From: SHLQ01 sp964562985
GTDB lineage: Bacteria > Actinomycetota > Acidimicrobiia > Acidimicrobiales > SHLQ01
Direction of reading: 5' to 3'
NCBI GenBank assembly: GCA_964562985.1
Contig: CAZLWE010000061.1
Location: 1-21,331 of the forward strand
Length of the DNA: 21,331 nucleotides
A model generated the notes under the pieces. It worked only from the letters and a program-made list of their open reading frames with translations. It made no database searches and was not told where the DNA came from. The position numbers were made by a program, and so were the translations under genes. The first letter of the stretch is position 1. Each line of letters opens with the position of its first letter. Shown here one piece after another: positions 7,846-15,279 of this stretch.

Positions 7846-8985
7846 TTAGTTCAGTAGGTTCAGCTTTGACGTGTAGCGCTTCTTCGGGGCCATCTCGACG
7901 TCGATCTTTTCCGCCATCGCCGTAAACACCTGGCCGGCTTCACTTTCGGGTGCCATCGCCATGATGGGATTTCCTGAATCAGAACCCTCCCGCAGCGCTG
8001 GGATCAACGGGACGTTGCCGACGAGCGGGACTTCAAGGCGGTCCGCAAGATCCTGGCCGCCACCTGCGCCGAAGAGGTAGTACTTCTTGCCGTCGTCGCC
8101 GGTGAAGTGGCTCATGTTCTCGATTACGCCCTTCACACCAAGGTTTACCTTCTCGGCCATGAAAGCGGCTCGCTGCGCCACACGTTGGGCGGCAGGCTGG
8201 GGGGTGGTGACGACGAACATCTCGGCTCGAGGGAGGAATTGCGCAAGAGATAGGGAGATGTCACCAGTCCCGGGTGGAAGATCGATGAGCAGGTAGTCCG
8301 GCTCATCCCAGAAAACGTCGGTGAGAAACTGCTCGAGTGCCTTGTGCAGCATGGGGCCGCGCCAAATGACGGGCTGATCCTCCTCGGCGAAGAACCCCAT
8401 CGAGATAGCGCGAACGCCGTGGGTGTCTGGAGGTATCAACATGTCGTCGATGACGACGGGCGCATGTTCGATGCCAAGCATGCGTGGAATCGAAAAGCCC
8501 CACACGTCGGCGTCGATCAACCCGACCTTCTTGCCACGTTGCGCCAACGCGATAGCGAGGTTTGTCGTGACAGAAGACTTGCCAACGCCACCCTTGCCCG
8601 ACGCGATGAGCATCACTCGAGTCCGGTTGTCGGGATCGGCAAACGGAATGTCTCGTCCCTCGGCGTGACCATGTGCAGGATTGTTCCCCGCAGTGGCAGC
8701 CGGATCACCGTGGAGCATTTGACGGACGTTGGCCCGCTCCTCATCGGTCATCACGGTGAAATCGACTGTGGCGTTTGCGCCAAGTGCGCTGATCGCATTG
8801 GTAATTCGAGAGGTGATCTCGTGTTTGAGCGGGCAGCCAGCGACCGTGAGAGCGATCAATACATCGACGGCGTCACCGGCGATACCGATCGACTTCACCA
8901 TCCCGAGGTCCACAATGCTGCGGTGCAGTTCTGGATCCTCCACCGGGCGAAGCGCCTCGGTGACCTGCTCTTCAGTTATTACCAT
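7846..8985 (-). CDS. mrp: Mrp/NBP35-family iron-sulfur carrier-type ATPase
   Basis: This 379-aa protein has an N-terminal MIP18/DUF59 domain (about 1-90) with the conserved cysteine in GCPLKHEI (Cys51). A His-rich linker follows (about 92-115), then a P-loop ATPase domain. KGGVGKS lies at 131-137, followed by LIDADVWGFSIPRMLG and the LIDLPPGTGD signature typical of Mrp. Members of this family carry Fe-S clusters or assist their transfer. The usual CxxC pair after the ENMS motif is missing (IENMSHFTGDDG), and Cys51 is the only cysteine in the protein, so cluster binding in the classic way looks impossible. I recall the same loss in other actinobacterial Mrp proteins. The gene lies 44 bases upstream of DUF3107 and 45 bases downstream of the PGPGW gene. 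A TAGCCT box precedes its ATG. Confidence 0.94.
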   Translation of the reverse strand: MVITEEQVTEALRPVEDPELHRSIVDLGMVKSIGIAGDAVDVLIALTVAGCPLKHEITSRITNAISALGANATVDFTVMTDEERANVRQMLHGDPAATAGNNPAHGHAEGRDIPFADPDNRTRVMLIASGKGGVGKSSVTTNLAIALAQRGKKVGLIDADVWGFSIPRMLGIEHAPVVIDDMLIPPDTHGVRAISMGFFAEEDQPVIWRGPMLHKALEQFLTDVFWDEPDYLLIDLPPGTGDISLSLAQFLPRAEMFVVTTPQPAAQRVAQRAAFMAEKVNLGVKGVIENMSHFTGDDGKKYYLFGAGGGQDLADRLEVPLVGNVPLIPALREGSDSGNPIMAMAPESEAGQVFTAMAEKIDVEMAPKKRYTSKLNLLN

Positions 8986-8991
8986 ACTGTC

Positions 8992-8997
8992 AGGCTA
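8992..8997 (-). promoter_or_regulatory. Candidate leaderless -10 box of mrp
   Basis: On the minus strand TAGCCT is followed by exactly six bases (GACAGT) and then the mrp ATG. This spacing puts the transcript start on the A of ATG. There is no ribosome-binding site. The -35 at 17-base spacing is poor (CGAGCA). Support comes mainly from the same layout at the neighbouring PGPGW gene. Confidence 0.35.
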
Positions 8998-9030
8998 CCC
9001 AGGCCTGGTCGGGTTGCTCGGAACCGCGGC

Positions 9031-9462
9031 TTAGAACCATCCGGAGACGATCTCGGAGCCGCCGGTCGTCCACCAGAAAGCCGTCAATCCAGCGGCTGCC
9101 ATGAGCATCAGCGACACCACGATGGTCGACTTCGGAATCAACCCCTCCTCTTGGAGACCAGGGACCTTTTTTCGCAAATAGCGCAGGGCTCTGTCGGCCC
9201 AGGCAAAGTCGCGGCTCAGAATTACCAGGCCTGCTGCCATGGCAATTGCTCCTGGCCCAGGAAGCACCATCATGGCAATGCCAGCGATGAGGAGCAGAAA
9301 GCCCAAGGCCATACGCCCAAGGCGCACGAGGACGTGATGCCATGCTTGCTCGGTGGTGTCTTCGGGATGCCCGATTTCAATCTCGGCCCGGATCGCCGCG
9401 TCACGAAAGTCGACGTCTCCGTCCCCATCGATATCCACACTTTGCATATTGCCTATGCTCAT
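9031..9462 (-). CDS. PGPGW-family membrane protein (TIGR02611-like) with N-terminal EF-hand loop
   Basis: This 143-aa inner-membrane protein carries the family signature PGPG at 68-71, followed by GLVILSRDFAWADRALRYLRKK, the hallmark of PGPGW/TIGR02611 proteins of unknown function. Hydrophobic stretches lie at about 50-66, 72-83 and 113-131. The N-terminal 45 residues are acidic and soluble. Residues 10-21, DIDGDGDVDFRD, match a 12-residue EF-hand calcium loop, with Asp at positions 1, 3, 5, 7, 9 and 12 and Gly at 6. This addition is not part of the core PGPGW family as I know it. The start is the ATG at 9462, placed directly after a near-consensus promoter with no leader. An upstream ATG at 9470 is out of frame and hits a stop at once. 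Confidence 0.85.
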   Translation of the reverse strand: MSIGNMQSVDIDGDGDVDFRDAAIRAEIEIGHPEDTTEQAWHHVLVRLGRMALGFLLLIAGIAMMVLPGPGAIAMAAGLVILSRDFAWADRALRYLRKKVPGLQEEGLIPKSTIVVSLMLMAAAGLTAFWWTTGGSEIVSGWF

Positions 9463-9468
9463 AAGGCC

Positions 9469-9497
9469 ATTCTATTGTAGGATTATAAGATTGTCAA
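9469..9497 (-). promoter_or_regulatory. Near-consensus promoter giving a leaderless PGPGW-gene mRNA
   Basis: On the minus strand a perfect -35 box TTGACA (9497-9492) is followed by a 17-base spacer and the -10 box TAGAAT (9474-9469). Six bases later comes the ATG, so transcription should begin at the start codon. The -35 box contains the lhr stop codon TGA (9496-9494), so the promoter is embedded in the end of the upstream gene. The spacer is strikingly AT-rich for this genome. This is the best promoter in the window. Confidence 0.75.
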
Positions 9498-12400
9498 GCC
9501 CCTTCACCCATTCCCACGACCTCGCCGTCGCAGTAGCGCACCCGCTCGGTTCGCCGTGCTGGCACCCGGGGACCCGGGGTGACGATGCCGGTCAGGTTGA
9601 GCGGGTCACAGCCGCCGATCTCCACGATGACTCCGGTTCGTTCCTGCTTGCGCACCCGGGCGAGCAGGTCGGCCGCCTCGGGAGCGGCGTACTGCTCACC
9701 CCCAAAGCCAGAAACGAACCTTCCGCCAAGAATCACGCCTCGTGCCTCAAGTCGTCGCAAGGCCCACAGGATTTCCCGCCAGGGAATCGCGAGTGACTCG
9801 GTTGCCACCACCGCATGGAACACCACACCCCACCGAGCCAACAACTGCTCGGCGATTGCCTCCGCAAGCTCATCGACCTGTGCGTCGAGTGCCCCTTCGC
9901 CGAGCTGCGTCCACCTCCCCTCACCCCCACTTCGAACCGCCGCACCCCGACGTAGGCCCCGTCGGCGCGGCCGCTGACCACGATCGCGGGCCTCGAATAG
10001 CGAGCGCAACGCATGGAAACTGTCCGCGTGGATCCGACCATGCCAGACCAGCTCCCACAGAGCCGCTTCGATCTCCGGCGCTGGGAGGGTGGAATCGTCT
10101 GCGAGTTGGTGATGAAACCGTGCACCGCGATTCCGCAACTCCTCGAGCACCACCTCAGCCCGATCGGACAGCTCGGACTCTCCTGGCTCAGCTCGGTGAC
10201 CCAACCCACGATGAGCCAGCAACAACCAATCGAGGTCATCTCGTAGGGCGAGTGTGATCGGGGTCGACTTTGTCGCGGTGGGCCGGATGCCTCCGCTCGT
10301 CGCTGTCACGAGGCGTCCCCACGTGAGATCGCCGGCCAAGCTACGCCGGTCGAGGGTCTCGGCCCGGTAATCGCTCAAACGGGCGGAAAGCAGATCCGGC
10401 TCCCAACTCGCAGCCGCCGCATGCCATCCCTGCAGCTGCGCCACGGTGTCGGTCAAGCCGCTGACTCCTGACCGTTGGGTACCGGGAGTGATGTGATGCC
10501 ATTCGAAGAGGAATGCCATGAAATCTTGGGCGGTCGCCGGATCGACCCGAGCTCGCTTCGACTTCTGCGAATACACATGCATGCGAGCGAGAAGCCGTCG
10601 GCTGGCCCAATTTTCTGCCGGGACTTCCGCCCGGATCCCCACATCGCCAACAGGCACCGCAGGCCCACCAAACGCCGGGACTTCCGCCCTGGTCTCGCCC
10701 CAGTTGCCGCGGATGGCGAAACCTTCGTTCTCTAGCCCGACGAGAGTGAACTCGACGCCGGACCGGTCGACACCAAGTTGCGCCGCGAGCGCCTCGGCCG
10801 TCGTCATTGCGCATAGGTCGAGGCGGCCCCGCACAGCGGCCTTGAGTGCCTCCGTACGGTCGTCGGCGGAGGTTCCGATATCCGGCCAGAGATCTGGCCG
10901 TAGGGCTGCAGCAGCGCTGCGGTCTGCACCGACACTCCAGAACTCGTTGCCATCGACGTCGCGAACTACGACTCCCCTCCCAACATCGGCCAACGCTCCG
11001 AATAACGTGCGCCATGCATCCTGGGCCCGTGTGACGACGAGAGACTCGATCAACTCGTACAACTCGTCACAAGTTCGAGGCTCTGGGATGACTTGTGCGG
11101 CGACTTCGGCGATCGCCTCCGATGACACCGTGCCGATCTCGTTGAGATCGACGGGGAGACCTCGTCGCAACGGCACCGACCGACTGCGCCGGTCGATCGC
11201 TTCGGCGTCGTCGAGGAACGTAAACGCCTTCCCGACCAATAGCTCGTGACATAGCGGCGATGGTTCGGTGGAGTCGACGGTGACGATGTTGACCTCGCCA
11301 GTCTCGATGCGTTCGACGAGTGCACGGAGGCCATCGACATCCATGGCCTCTCGCAAGGTGTCGTCCATGGTTTGGCGAACCACGACGTGATCGGGCAATT
11401 CGATCGGTCCCGAGACGTTCTCCTGACACGCTGCAGCGACCGGAAACAATGCCGCCATGACATCGTCTGCTTCCATCCGCTGGATCGGTGGGGGATTCTT
11501 ACGGCCACCTTTCCAGCGCAACACCAGGAGGGCCCGGTTTAAGTTCCATCGCCATCGCGACAAAAACATGGGCGATGGTGGCACCAACGTTGCTTGGGTA
11601 AGCGTCTGTTCGACGTTGCTCGATTTCAGGAAGCCAGCCACATCACCTAACGGAAAGCTGTGTTGGGGACCGAGTGATAAACACACCGCATCATCGGATG
11701 CCGCCGCCTGGAGTTCAAAGTCGAAGTTCTTGCAGAACTTCTTGCGCAACGCCAACCCAAACCCACGATTCAGCCGAGCGCCATGCGGTGAGTGCACGAT
11801 GAGTTGCATACCGCCGGTCTCGTCGAAGAAGCGCTCGATGACTAGCTGGTCACGGGTCGGAAGCGTGCCCAGGATCGCAAGCGAGGCCGCGAGGTATCGA
11901 AGCACTTGCTCAGCGGGCTCGCGGTCGATCTGAGCAGCACCCATCAACCATGTGCGAGCACCGGCTCGATCTCCGGCTCGAAGCCGAGCCTCCACCTCGC
12001 GACGAATAGTGCAGACCTCTTCGCTCAGCTCAACGGTGCGGCCGGGGGCCTCACCGAACCAGACGGGAATCGTGGGTGGCATGCCTTCGGCATCGACGAC
12101 GCGAACCACGCCTGGTTCGATCCGGCGAATGCGCCAGCTGTGGGTGCCGAGGGTGAAGATATCTCCGGGCATCGATTCGGTTGCCCAGTCTTCGTTGACC
12201 GTGCCGATGAAGGTGTCATCGGGGTCGAGGAGGACTCGGTAATCGCCTAGTTCCGGAATCGCCCCGCCGCTGGTGAGCGCCGCCATCCGCGCACCGCGAC
12301 GACCGCGGACCTCGCCGTTGATGTCGTCATGGTGGATCCAATGTGACCGCACTCCTCGTCCGGTCTGCACCCCCTCAGCGGCCACCGCGAGGCACCGGTC

Positions 12401-13879
12401 GAAGTCGTCTCGGGGCAAGTCGCGATACGACCCCGCCCGACGCATGAGCTCGTACAGCTCGTCGACATCCCACTCGCGTGCAGACACTTCGGCCACGAGT
12501 TGCTGGATCAAAATGTCTAAGGGAGCAACCGGCGGCAAGAGGGCGTCGAGACGGCCACCGTGAACCGCAGTGAGCAAGGCGCAACACTCGACGAGGTCAT
12601 CACGGGTTTGCGGGAAGATGCGCCCCTTCGGAACGCCGTAGCGGTTGTGGTTGGCCCGACCGACCCGCTGCAAGAACGTGGCGATGTTGCGAGGCGACGC
12701 CAGCTGACATACCAAATCGACCGGGCCGACATCGATGCCGAGCTCCAGTGAGGCAGTGGCGACGAGGGCTTTGAGGTCGCCCGCTCGGAGACGTTGCTCG
12801 ACAATGGCGCGACGATCCTTCGACAGGCTCCCATGGTGCGCGGCAACAAAGGCCTCAGCGCCCGCATTGCCAGGCTCCACCCCGCCAAAGCCCTCTGGGA
12901 ACTTCTCCAAGAGACGCTCGCCCAGTTGGTGAGATACCCGTTCGGCCATTCGACGGGTGTTGACGAAGACCAAGGTTGTGGTGTGCGCAGCGACCAGGTC
13001 GGCGATCTGATCGAGGATCTCGCCCATCTGTTCGGCCGGCGCAATCGCCTCCATCTCCGAAGGCGGGATGACGAGATCGAGGTCGAGCTCTCGAACGTGC
13101 CCCGAGTCGACGACCGCACAGTCAGCTGCGCCGGAAGCACCGGTGCGATTGCCGACAAGGAGGTTGGCCACGGTAGAAATCGGCTTCTGGGTAGCGGAAA
13201 GGCCGATCCGTACTGGAGGCTCTCCTCCGGCCTCAACACACAGGCTCTCAAGGCGCTCCATTGTGAGCGAGAGGTGCGACCCCCGCTTGTCACGTGCGAG
13301 CGAGTGAATCTCGTCGACGATGAGGGTGTCGGCGGTAGACAAGGCGGCGCGGGCCTTGCTCGATGTGCACATCAAGTAAAGCGACTCGGGGGTAGTGACC
13401 AAGAACGCCGGAGGCTTCTTCACCATGGCCGCCCGTTGTGACCGCGGTGTGTCGCCCGAACGTACCCCGACGCGAATCGTGGGCGCGGTCAACCCCATCG
13501 ACTTGGCGGTCGAGGCGATCTCCAGGAGCGGCCGTTCGAGGTTCTCTGCAATATCGACGGCCAGCGCCTTGAGCGGTGAAACGTAGACCACCCGCGTAAT
13601 GTTTTCGGTTGCCTCTCCGCGTTCGTGGGCCTTGTACAACCGGTCGATTGCCACCAGAAAGGCCGACAGCGTCTTGCCCGAGCCGGTCGGCGCGGCCACC
13701 AGGGTGTGACGGCGCTCCATGATGTGGGGCCACGCATCACGCTGGGGAGGCGTGGGCCCATCGCCAAAGCGCTGCCCAAACCACGCCCGAACGGCCGGAT
13801 GAAACCCTTCCATCCCAGGAGGGTCAAAGAGGCTCGCTATTCGAGGAGAGTCGAGAACGTCACGGTCAACAATGGCCAC
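9494..13879 (-). CDS. lhr: Lhr-family ATP-dependent superfamily-2 helicase
   Basis: This 1461-aa protein is close to the usual length of about 1500 for full-length Lhr. Helicase motifs are Walker A APTGSGKT (63-70), DEIH (189-192) and QRVGRANH (404-411). The Lhr core (roughly the first 850 residues) is followed by the long C-terminal domain found in actinobacterial Lhr. Mycobacterial Lhr is a 3'-to-5' single-strand-DNA translocase that unwinds RNA:DNA hybrids and is linked to DNA repair. Residues about 1064-1089, between RGNWGET and WASRRLLARMH, look like an insertion of about 25 aa with the repeated string RAEVPA, and coincide with the hairpin repeat described separately. The start is the GTG at 13879 with no ribosome-binding site; a TACGGT box lies six bases upstream. 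The stop is embedded in the promoter of the next gene. Confidence 0.96.
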   Translation of the reverse strand: MAIVDRDVLDSPRIASLFDPPGMEGFHPAVRAWFGQRFGDGPTPPQRDAWPHIMERRHTLVAAPTGSGKTLSAFLVAIDRLYKAHERGEATENITRVVYVSPLKALAVDIAENLERPLLEIASTAKSMGLTAPTIRVGVRSGDTPRSQRAAMVKKPPAFLVTTPESLYLMCTSSKARAALSTADTLIVDEIHSLARDKRGSHLSLTMERLESLCVEAGGEPPVRIGLSATQKPISTVANLLVGNRTGASGAADCAVVDSGHVRELDLDLVIPPSEMEAIAPAEQMGEILDQIADLVAAHTTTLVFVNTRRMAERVSHQLGERLLEKFPEGFGGVEPGNAGAEAFVAAHHGSLSKDRRAIVEQRLRAGDLKALVATASLELGIDVGPVDLVCQLASPRNIATFLQRVGRANHNRYGVPKGRIFPQTRDDLVECCALLTAVHGGRLDALLPPVAPLDILIQQLVAEVSAREWDVDELYELMRRAGSYRDLPRDDFDRCLAVAAEGVQTGRGVRSHWIHHDDINGEVRGRRGARMAALTSGGAIPELGDYRVLLDPDDTFIGTVNEDWATESMPGDIFTLGTHSWRIRRIEPGVVRVVDAEGMPPTIPVWFGEAPGRTVELSEEVCTIRREVEARLRAGDRAGARTWLMGAAQIDREPAEQVLRYLAASLAILGTLPTRDQLVIERFFDETGGMQLIVHSPHGARLNRGFGLALRKKFCKNFDFELQAAASDDAVCLSLGPQHSFPLGDVAGFLKSSNVEQTLTQATLVPPSPMFLSRWRWNLNRALLVLRWKGGRKNPPPIQRMEADDVMAALFPVAAACQENVSGPIELPDHVVVRQTMDDTLREAMDVDGLRALVERIETGEVNIVTVDSTEPSPLCHELLVGKAFTFLDDAEAIDRRSRSVPLRRGLPVDLNEIGTVSSEAIAEVAAQVIPEPRTCDELYELIESLVVTRAQDAWRTLFGALADVGRGVVVRDVDGNEFWSVGADRSAAAALRPDLWPDIGTSADDRTEALKAAVRGRLDLCAMTTAEALAAQLGVDRSGVEFTLVGLENEGFAIRGNWGETRAEVPAFGGPAVPVGDVGIRAEVPAENWASRRLLARMHVYSQKSKRARVDPATAQDFMAFLFEWHHITPGTQRSGVSGLTDTVAQLQGWHAAAASWEPDLLSARLSDYRAETLDRRSLAGDLTWGRLVTATSGGIRPTATKSTPITLALRDDLDWLLLAHRGLGHRAEPGESELSDRAEVVLEELRNRGARFHHQLADDSTLPAPEIEAALWELVWHGRIHADSFHALRSLFEARDRGQRPRRRGLRRGAAVRSGGEGRWTQLGEGALDAQVDELAEAIAEQLLARWGVVFHAVVATESLAIPWREILWALRRLEARGVILGGRFVSGFGGEQYAAPEAADLLARVRKQERTGVIVEIGGCDPLNLTGIVTPGPRVPARRTERVRYCDGEVVGMGEGA
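10617..10648 (-). repeat. Hairpin repeat, copy A, inside lhr
   Basis: Plus-strand positions 10618-10622 (CCGGG) pair with 10630-10634 (CCCGG) around the 7-base loop ACTTCCG. The tail ATCCCCACAT (10635-10644) follows. The same loop and tail occur at 21275-21301 with a stem of different sequence that is still fully paired. Read with lhr (minus strand) the copy encodes DVGIRAEVPA. It lies in frame inside an apparent insertion of the helicase C-terminal domain. Confidence 0.6.
10673..10690 (-). repeat. Hairpin repeat, partial copy B, inside lhr
   Basis: Sixteen bases (10674-10689) are identical to 10617-10632, with an offset of 57 bases (19 codons), so RAEVPA is encoded twice in frame (residues 1064-1069 and 1083-1088). 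The loop ACTTCCG is intact. The stem has one mismatch (CCGGG against CCCTG) and the ATCCCCACAT tail is not preserved. This looks like a decayed or partial repeat unit. Confidence 0.5.
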
Positions 13880-13885
13880 CTGTCA

Positions 13886-13891
13886 ACCGTA
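13886..13891 (-). promoter_or_regulatory. Candidate leaderless -10 box of lhr
   Basis: On the minus strand TACGGT is followed by six bases (TGACAG) and the lhr GTG. At 17-base spacing upstream is GGAACA, a weak -35. CTGTCA at 13880-13885 and TGACAG at 13903-13908 form a 6-bp inverted repeat spanning this box and could be an operator. Confidence 0.3.
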
Positions 13892-13990
13892 TTCACGGCC
13901 TATGACAGTGTTCCGCTGGGCCGCGCCCTCCAGGGCTCGGATCCGGCCCTAGCGGGCCTCGACCTCGCGCCTGCTGCGTGAACGGCGTCC

Positions 13991-14089
13991 GCTCGCACCG
14001 GCTTCGCAGCTGCGAGCTACCCGTTAAATGTGCAAGTTGTGAGCCCCTAGGCGAGCAACTTGGTTAGTGAGCAAAGCGAAGGCGCTAAC
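13991..14089. other. Intergenic region with three consecutive inverted repeats
   Basis: Three inverted repeats follow one another in the 219-bp gap between lhr and the 64-aa gene. The first is GCTCGCA (13991-13997) with TGCGAGC (14011-14017). The second is CAAGTTG (14033-14039) with CAACTTG (14056-14062), plus an inner GCC/GGC. The third is GTTAGTG (14063-14069) with CGCTAAC (14083-14089), including one G-T pair. They lie downstream of the 64-aa gene and could end its transcript. No T tract follows, so a structured RNA or protein site is equally possible. No open frame of interest was seen here. Confidence 0.4.
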
Positions 14090-14098
14090 GAACGGCGG

Positions 14099-14293
14099 TT
14101 AGCCGATAGGAGCGGGGATCGGCGCGTCGAGGATCGCGTCGGCTGCGTCGGCGTTGGAAAGCGCAGTGCGGACGTCGAGCAGGAGGTCGGTTACCTCCGC
14201 GGTGGACATCAGCTCGCGCGACATCGTGCGTCCGAGGCCCGCGTCGATCAGCTTGAGCGCTTCATCGATGTTGCGGGTCGTGGTCTCGGTCAT
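14099..14293 (-). CDS. Small hypothetical protein, 64 aa
   Basis: The protein is acidic and mostly helical in appearance, with the segment MSTAEVTDLLLDVRTALS in the middle and a short Pro/Ala tail (PIPAPIG). It has no signal peptide, membrane helix or cysteine, and I do not recognise a family. The case for a real gene is its start. The ATG has AAGGAAA (14304-14298) at good spacing, and the extended -10 TGaTATAAC lies a little further upstream, in an AT-rich stretch. It lies between lhr and the divergent dehydrogenase gene and is transcribed alone. Function is unknown. Confidence 0.65.
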   Translation of the reverse strand: MTETTTRNIDEALKLIDAGLGRTMSRELMSTAEVTDLLLDVRTALSNADAADAILDAPIPAPIG

Positions 14294-14320
14294 GATGTTT
14301 CCTTAGAAAGCGGGACGGCG

Positions 14321-14329
14321 GTTATATCA
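14321..14329 (-). promoter_or_regulatory. Extended -10 promoter of the 64-aa gene
   Basis: On the minus strand TGATATAAC combines an upstream TG with a TATAAC -10 box. A -35 box is not recognisable, which is normal for extended -10 promoters. Transcription would start near 14314, leaving about 20 bases of leader that contains the AAGGAAA ribosome-binding site. Confidence 0.5.
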
Positions 14330-14487
14330 AATACAACAGATGCCTTGGGAACTACATTCCCCACGGTACTCGCTGGGTGGGACGTCGTAAGGCTCATTTC
14401 GGTGGGCTTCAGGGATCATTTGAAGGAATCTTCCTCGTTCATTACCAAATTCGACAACCAATAGATCTCAACGACTAGACCAAAGAC

Positions 14488-15258
14488 ATGCAGGTAGCGA
14501 AAAAAGTTTGTTTGGTCACCGGGGCAGCGGCCGGTATTGGTCGGGCCCTGGCAGCCCGCTTCGTAACAGAAGGCGCAGCGTCGGTGATCGCCGCGGACAT
14601 TGCCGAGGACCTCGTGGCGGAAGCTGCATCGATCGGGGCCCACCCGATCCACGCGGACACCTCGACCGATGAAGGCGTTCGCACACTCATCGAGCAAACC
14701 GAAGAACGGTTTGGCCACATCGATCTCTTCGTCGCGAACGCGGGAATCGGAGGATTCCCCGGCGGCGTCGACGTTCCCGACGACGAATGGCAACGCATCT
14801 GGGACATCAACGTGATGCAACACGTGTGGGCAGCTCGCCATATGGTCCCCCGCTGGAGCGAACGAGGGGGCGGCTACCTGCTGACCACGGCATCGGCCGC
14901 CGGGTTGCTAACGAACCTGGGGACGGCCCCCTACACCGTCACCAAACATGCGGCGGTCGGATTGGCCGAATGGCTTGCGATCACCCATCACGACGATGGC
15001 ATCAAGGTTTCGGTGCTGTGCCCGCAGGGCGTTCGAACCGCCATGGTCGCAGGTGATCACCCGGCGGTGACCAACGTCGTGGCGCAGGGTCTGATCGATA
15101 CGGCCGATGTCGCCGATGCTGTCATCGCCGGTCTCGAGGCGGAGTCGTTCCATATCCTCCCCCACCCGCAAGTCGCCGACTACGTGCAACACAAGGGCGC
15201 CGACATCGAGAGTTGGCTCGGCGCCATGCGCAAACTGCAGCGCAAGTTCTTCGGCTGA
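14488..15258 (+). CDS. Short-chain dehydrogenase/reductase
   Basis: This 256-aa protein is the typical length of a classical SDR. The cofactor loop TGAAAGIG is at 11-18. The acidic Asp at the end of the second strand (AADIAED) suggests preference for NAD(H) over NADP(H). The NAG motif starts at Asn84. The catalytic set is Ser136, Tyr149 and Lys153 (YTVTK) with the usual 13-residue Ser-Tyr spacing. The substrate is not predictable; the C-terminal region (about 190-256) is where specificity would lie. It is a single gene in its strand, divergent from the 64-aa gene and convergent with the sigma-factor fragment. A TCGACA hexamer (14451-14456) and TAGACC (14476-14481) could be its promoter, although the 19-base spacing is long. 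Confidence 0.93.
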   Translation: MQVAKKVCLVTGAAAGIGRALAARFVTEGAASVIAADIAEDLVAEAASIGAHPIHADTSTDEGVRTLIEQTEERFGHIDLFVANAGIGGFPGGVDVPDDEWQRIWDINVMQHVWAARHMVPRWSERGGGYLLTTASAAGLLTNLGTAPYTVTKHAAVGLAEWLAITHHDDGIKVSVLCPQGVRTAMVAGDHPAVTNVVAQGLIDTADVADAVIAGLEAESFHILPHPQVADYVQHKGADIESWLGAMRKLQRKFFG

Positions 15259-15279
15259 GCTTCCCCGCGGCCCGCTGAA

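Noticed and set aside
8344..9480. Plus-strand open frame of 378 codons opposite mrp and the PGPGW gene
   Set aside because: It spans two confident genes and their gap on the other strand, and the translation has no recognisable domain.
9719..9740. CTTCCGCC followed by AAGAATC, resembling the hairpin repeat
   Set aside because: Neither the stem nor the ATCCCCACAT tail is present, so it is ordinary lhr coding sequence.
14023..14089. Possible integron attC site (GTTAAAT and GTTAG/CTAAC motifs)
   Set aside because: A matching RYYYAAC partner at the right spacing is missing, and no integrase or cassette array is seen.
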